DNA of 16,061 nt from Bacillota bacterium (GTDB taxonomy: Bacteria; Bacillota; Bacilli; Bacillales; Cytobacillaceae). Position 1 is the stretch's first letter. Each line of letters begins with the position of its first letter. The DNA lies in assembly GCA_023389895.1 (NCBI GenBank), contig JAEWDX010000082.1, positions 1-16,061 on the forward strand. The letters run 5' to 3'. The position numbers were made by a program, and so were the translations under genes. The notes under the pieces were generated by a model, which saw only the letters and a list, made by a program, of their open reading frames with translations, made no database searches and had not been told where the DNA came from. Shown here in pieces: positions 15,359 to 16,061 of this stretch.

Positions 15359-16061
15359 TTATACTGGATATACAGGATGCTTTCGATTACTAAATATTAC
15401 TTCCTTCGTTTCGTACATATTATATCTTTGAATAAGCTCTGCTCTTAGACGATTAGGAGCGACGATTGTGTCAACGATCAAATCTGAAGCAAGCTTATAA
15501 ATATCGATATGCTCACTATATTCACGCTGCTTTTCTTGAACAAATGCCTGTTTTTCTTTCGGATCAGTTATATCATTTATTTTATTTGAATATACAGCAT
15601 TAACTGCTGCCTCCGGACCCATAACGGCTATTTGTGCGGTCGGCAAGGCAATGCAACAATCTGGCTCGAATGCAGGACCAGCCATTGCGTATAGCCCGGC
15701 ACCGTATGCCTTTCTAACAATAACAGATATTTTCGGCACAGTTGCAGCTGACATGGCAGCAATTAATTTTGCGCCGTGGCGAATAATACCAGCTCTTTCA
15801 ACCTTCGTTCCGATCATAAACCCTGGCACATCGGCCAGAAATAGCAATGGAATATGGAAAGCATCACATAATTGGATGAATTTCGCGGCCTTATCCGCAG
15901 AGTCTACGAACAGCACGCCTCCCTTTACGCGCGGCTGATTAGCGATGATCCCAACAGTCCTTCCACTTATTCGTGAGAATCCAGTAATCACTTCCGGGGC
16001 AAAAAGCTTCTTGACTTCATAAAAGCTATCTTCATCAATTAATGCGTTAATACATTCATAC
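15359..16061 (-). CDS. Acyl-CoA carboxylase carboxyltransferase (beta) subunit, C-terminal part
   Basis: The gene is cut by the right edge of the window: the frame is open to base 16061, so only the last 233 residues or so are visible. It is a crotonase-fold carboxyltransferase that moves the carboxyl group from biotin to an acyl-CoA (propionyl-CoA type is most likely). Visible signatures are SFYEVKKLFAPEVITGFSRI near the edge, GRTVGIIANQP, GGVLFVDSADKAAKFI, FLADVPGFMIG, ERAGIIRHGAKLI, VRKAYGAGLYAMAG and IAVMGPEAAVNAVY, in the order expected of the family. It ends RKHPVYPV. A GTG at 15991 is internal, not a start. The partner biotin carboxylase is not in the window, and the substrate cannot be fixed from this part alone. 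Confidence 0.88.
   Translation of the reverse strand, partial: YECINALIDEDSFYEVKKLFAPEVITGFSRISGRTVGIIANQPRVKGGVLFVDSADKAAKFIQLCDAFHIPLLFLADVPGFMIGTKVERAGIIRHGAKLIAAMSAATVPKISVIVRKAYGAGLYAMAGPAFEPDCCIALPTAQIAVMGPEAAVNAVYSNKINDITDPKEKQAFVQEKQREYSEHIDIYKLASDLIVDTIVAPNRLRAELIQRYNMYETKEVIFSNRKHPVYPV

Overview
The window is a low-GC Bacillaceae-type chromosome segment. The proteins closely resemble the Bacillus subtilis division and cell wall (dcw/mra) cluster proteins, and the organism is almost certainly an endospore former: it carries both spoVD and spoVE, and the SpoVD copy has the paired active-site cysteines typical of that protein. MurE has the DNPR motif of a meso-diaminopimelate-adding enzyme, and a bacillithiol synthase (bshC) is present. 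Every supported gene is on the minus strand, so transcription runs from high to low coordinates. I see no tRNA, rRNA, CRISPR array, insertion sequence or phage gene.

Layout in the direction of transcription. At the right edge (16061-15359) is the C-terminal part of an acyl-CoA carboxylase carboxyltransferase, closed by a terminator. Next are a 2-dehydropantoate 2-reductase (panE-like) and a small four-helix membrane protein (DUF3397-like) that overlap by 4 nt and end in a hairpin terminator. bshC follows with its own likely promoter and a long-stem terminator. A 260-base control region then holds four GTGG repeats, the likely binding array of MraZ. The mra operon follows: mraZ, rsmH, ftsL, pbpB, spoVD, murE, a 153-aa orphan gene, mraY, murD, spoVE. 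It stops at a hairpin with a U-tract just after spoVE. The first 75 bases hold a likely promoter for whatever comes next, murG in relatives.

How the genes work together. MurE, MraY and MurD make and load the peptidoglycan precursor. FtsL and PBP2B (pbpB) act at the division septum. SpoVD (transpeptidase) and SpoVE (SEDS glycosyltransferase) form the matching pair for spore cortex synthesis. Sigma-E-like promoters can be read in front of both spoVD and spoVE, so mother-cell transcription appears to be layered on a vegetative operon.

The main points of interest are three. (1) Between murE and mraY, exactly where many bacteria carry murF, sits an intact, tightly packed gene for a stand-alone domain resembling only the N-terminal domain of MurF. 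It has no ATP-binding or C-terminal domain and has lost the family's DSR- and DGH-type residues. (2) In front of spoVD, an inverted repeat could bury the Shine-Dalgarno sequence only in read-through mRNA, because its 5' arm lies upstream of the predicted sigma-E start; a weaker arrangement of the same kind is seen at spoVE. (3) The mraZ leader carries a 10-bp-phased GTGG array, with the last copy close to the start codon.
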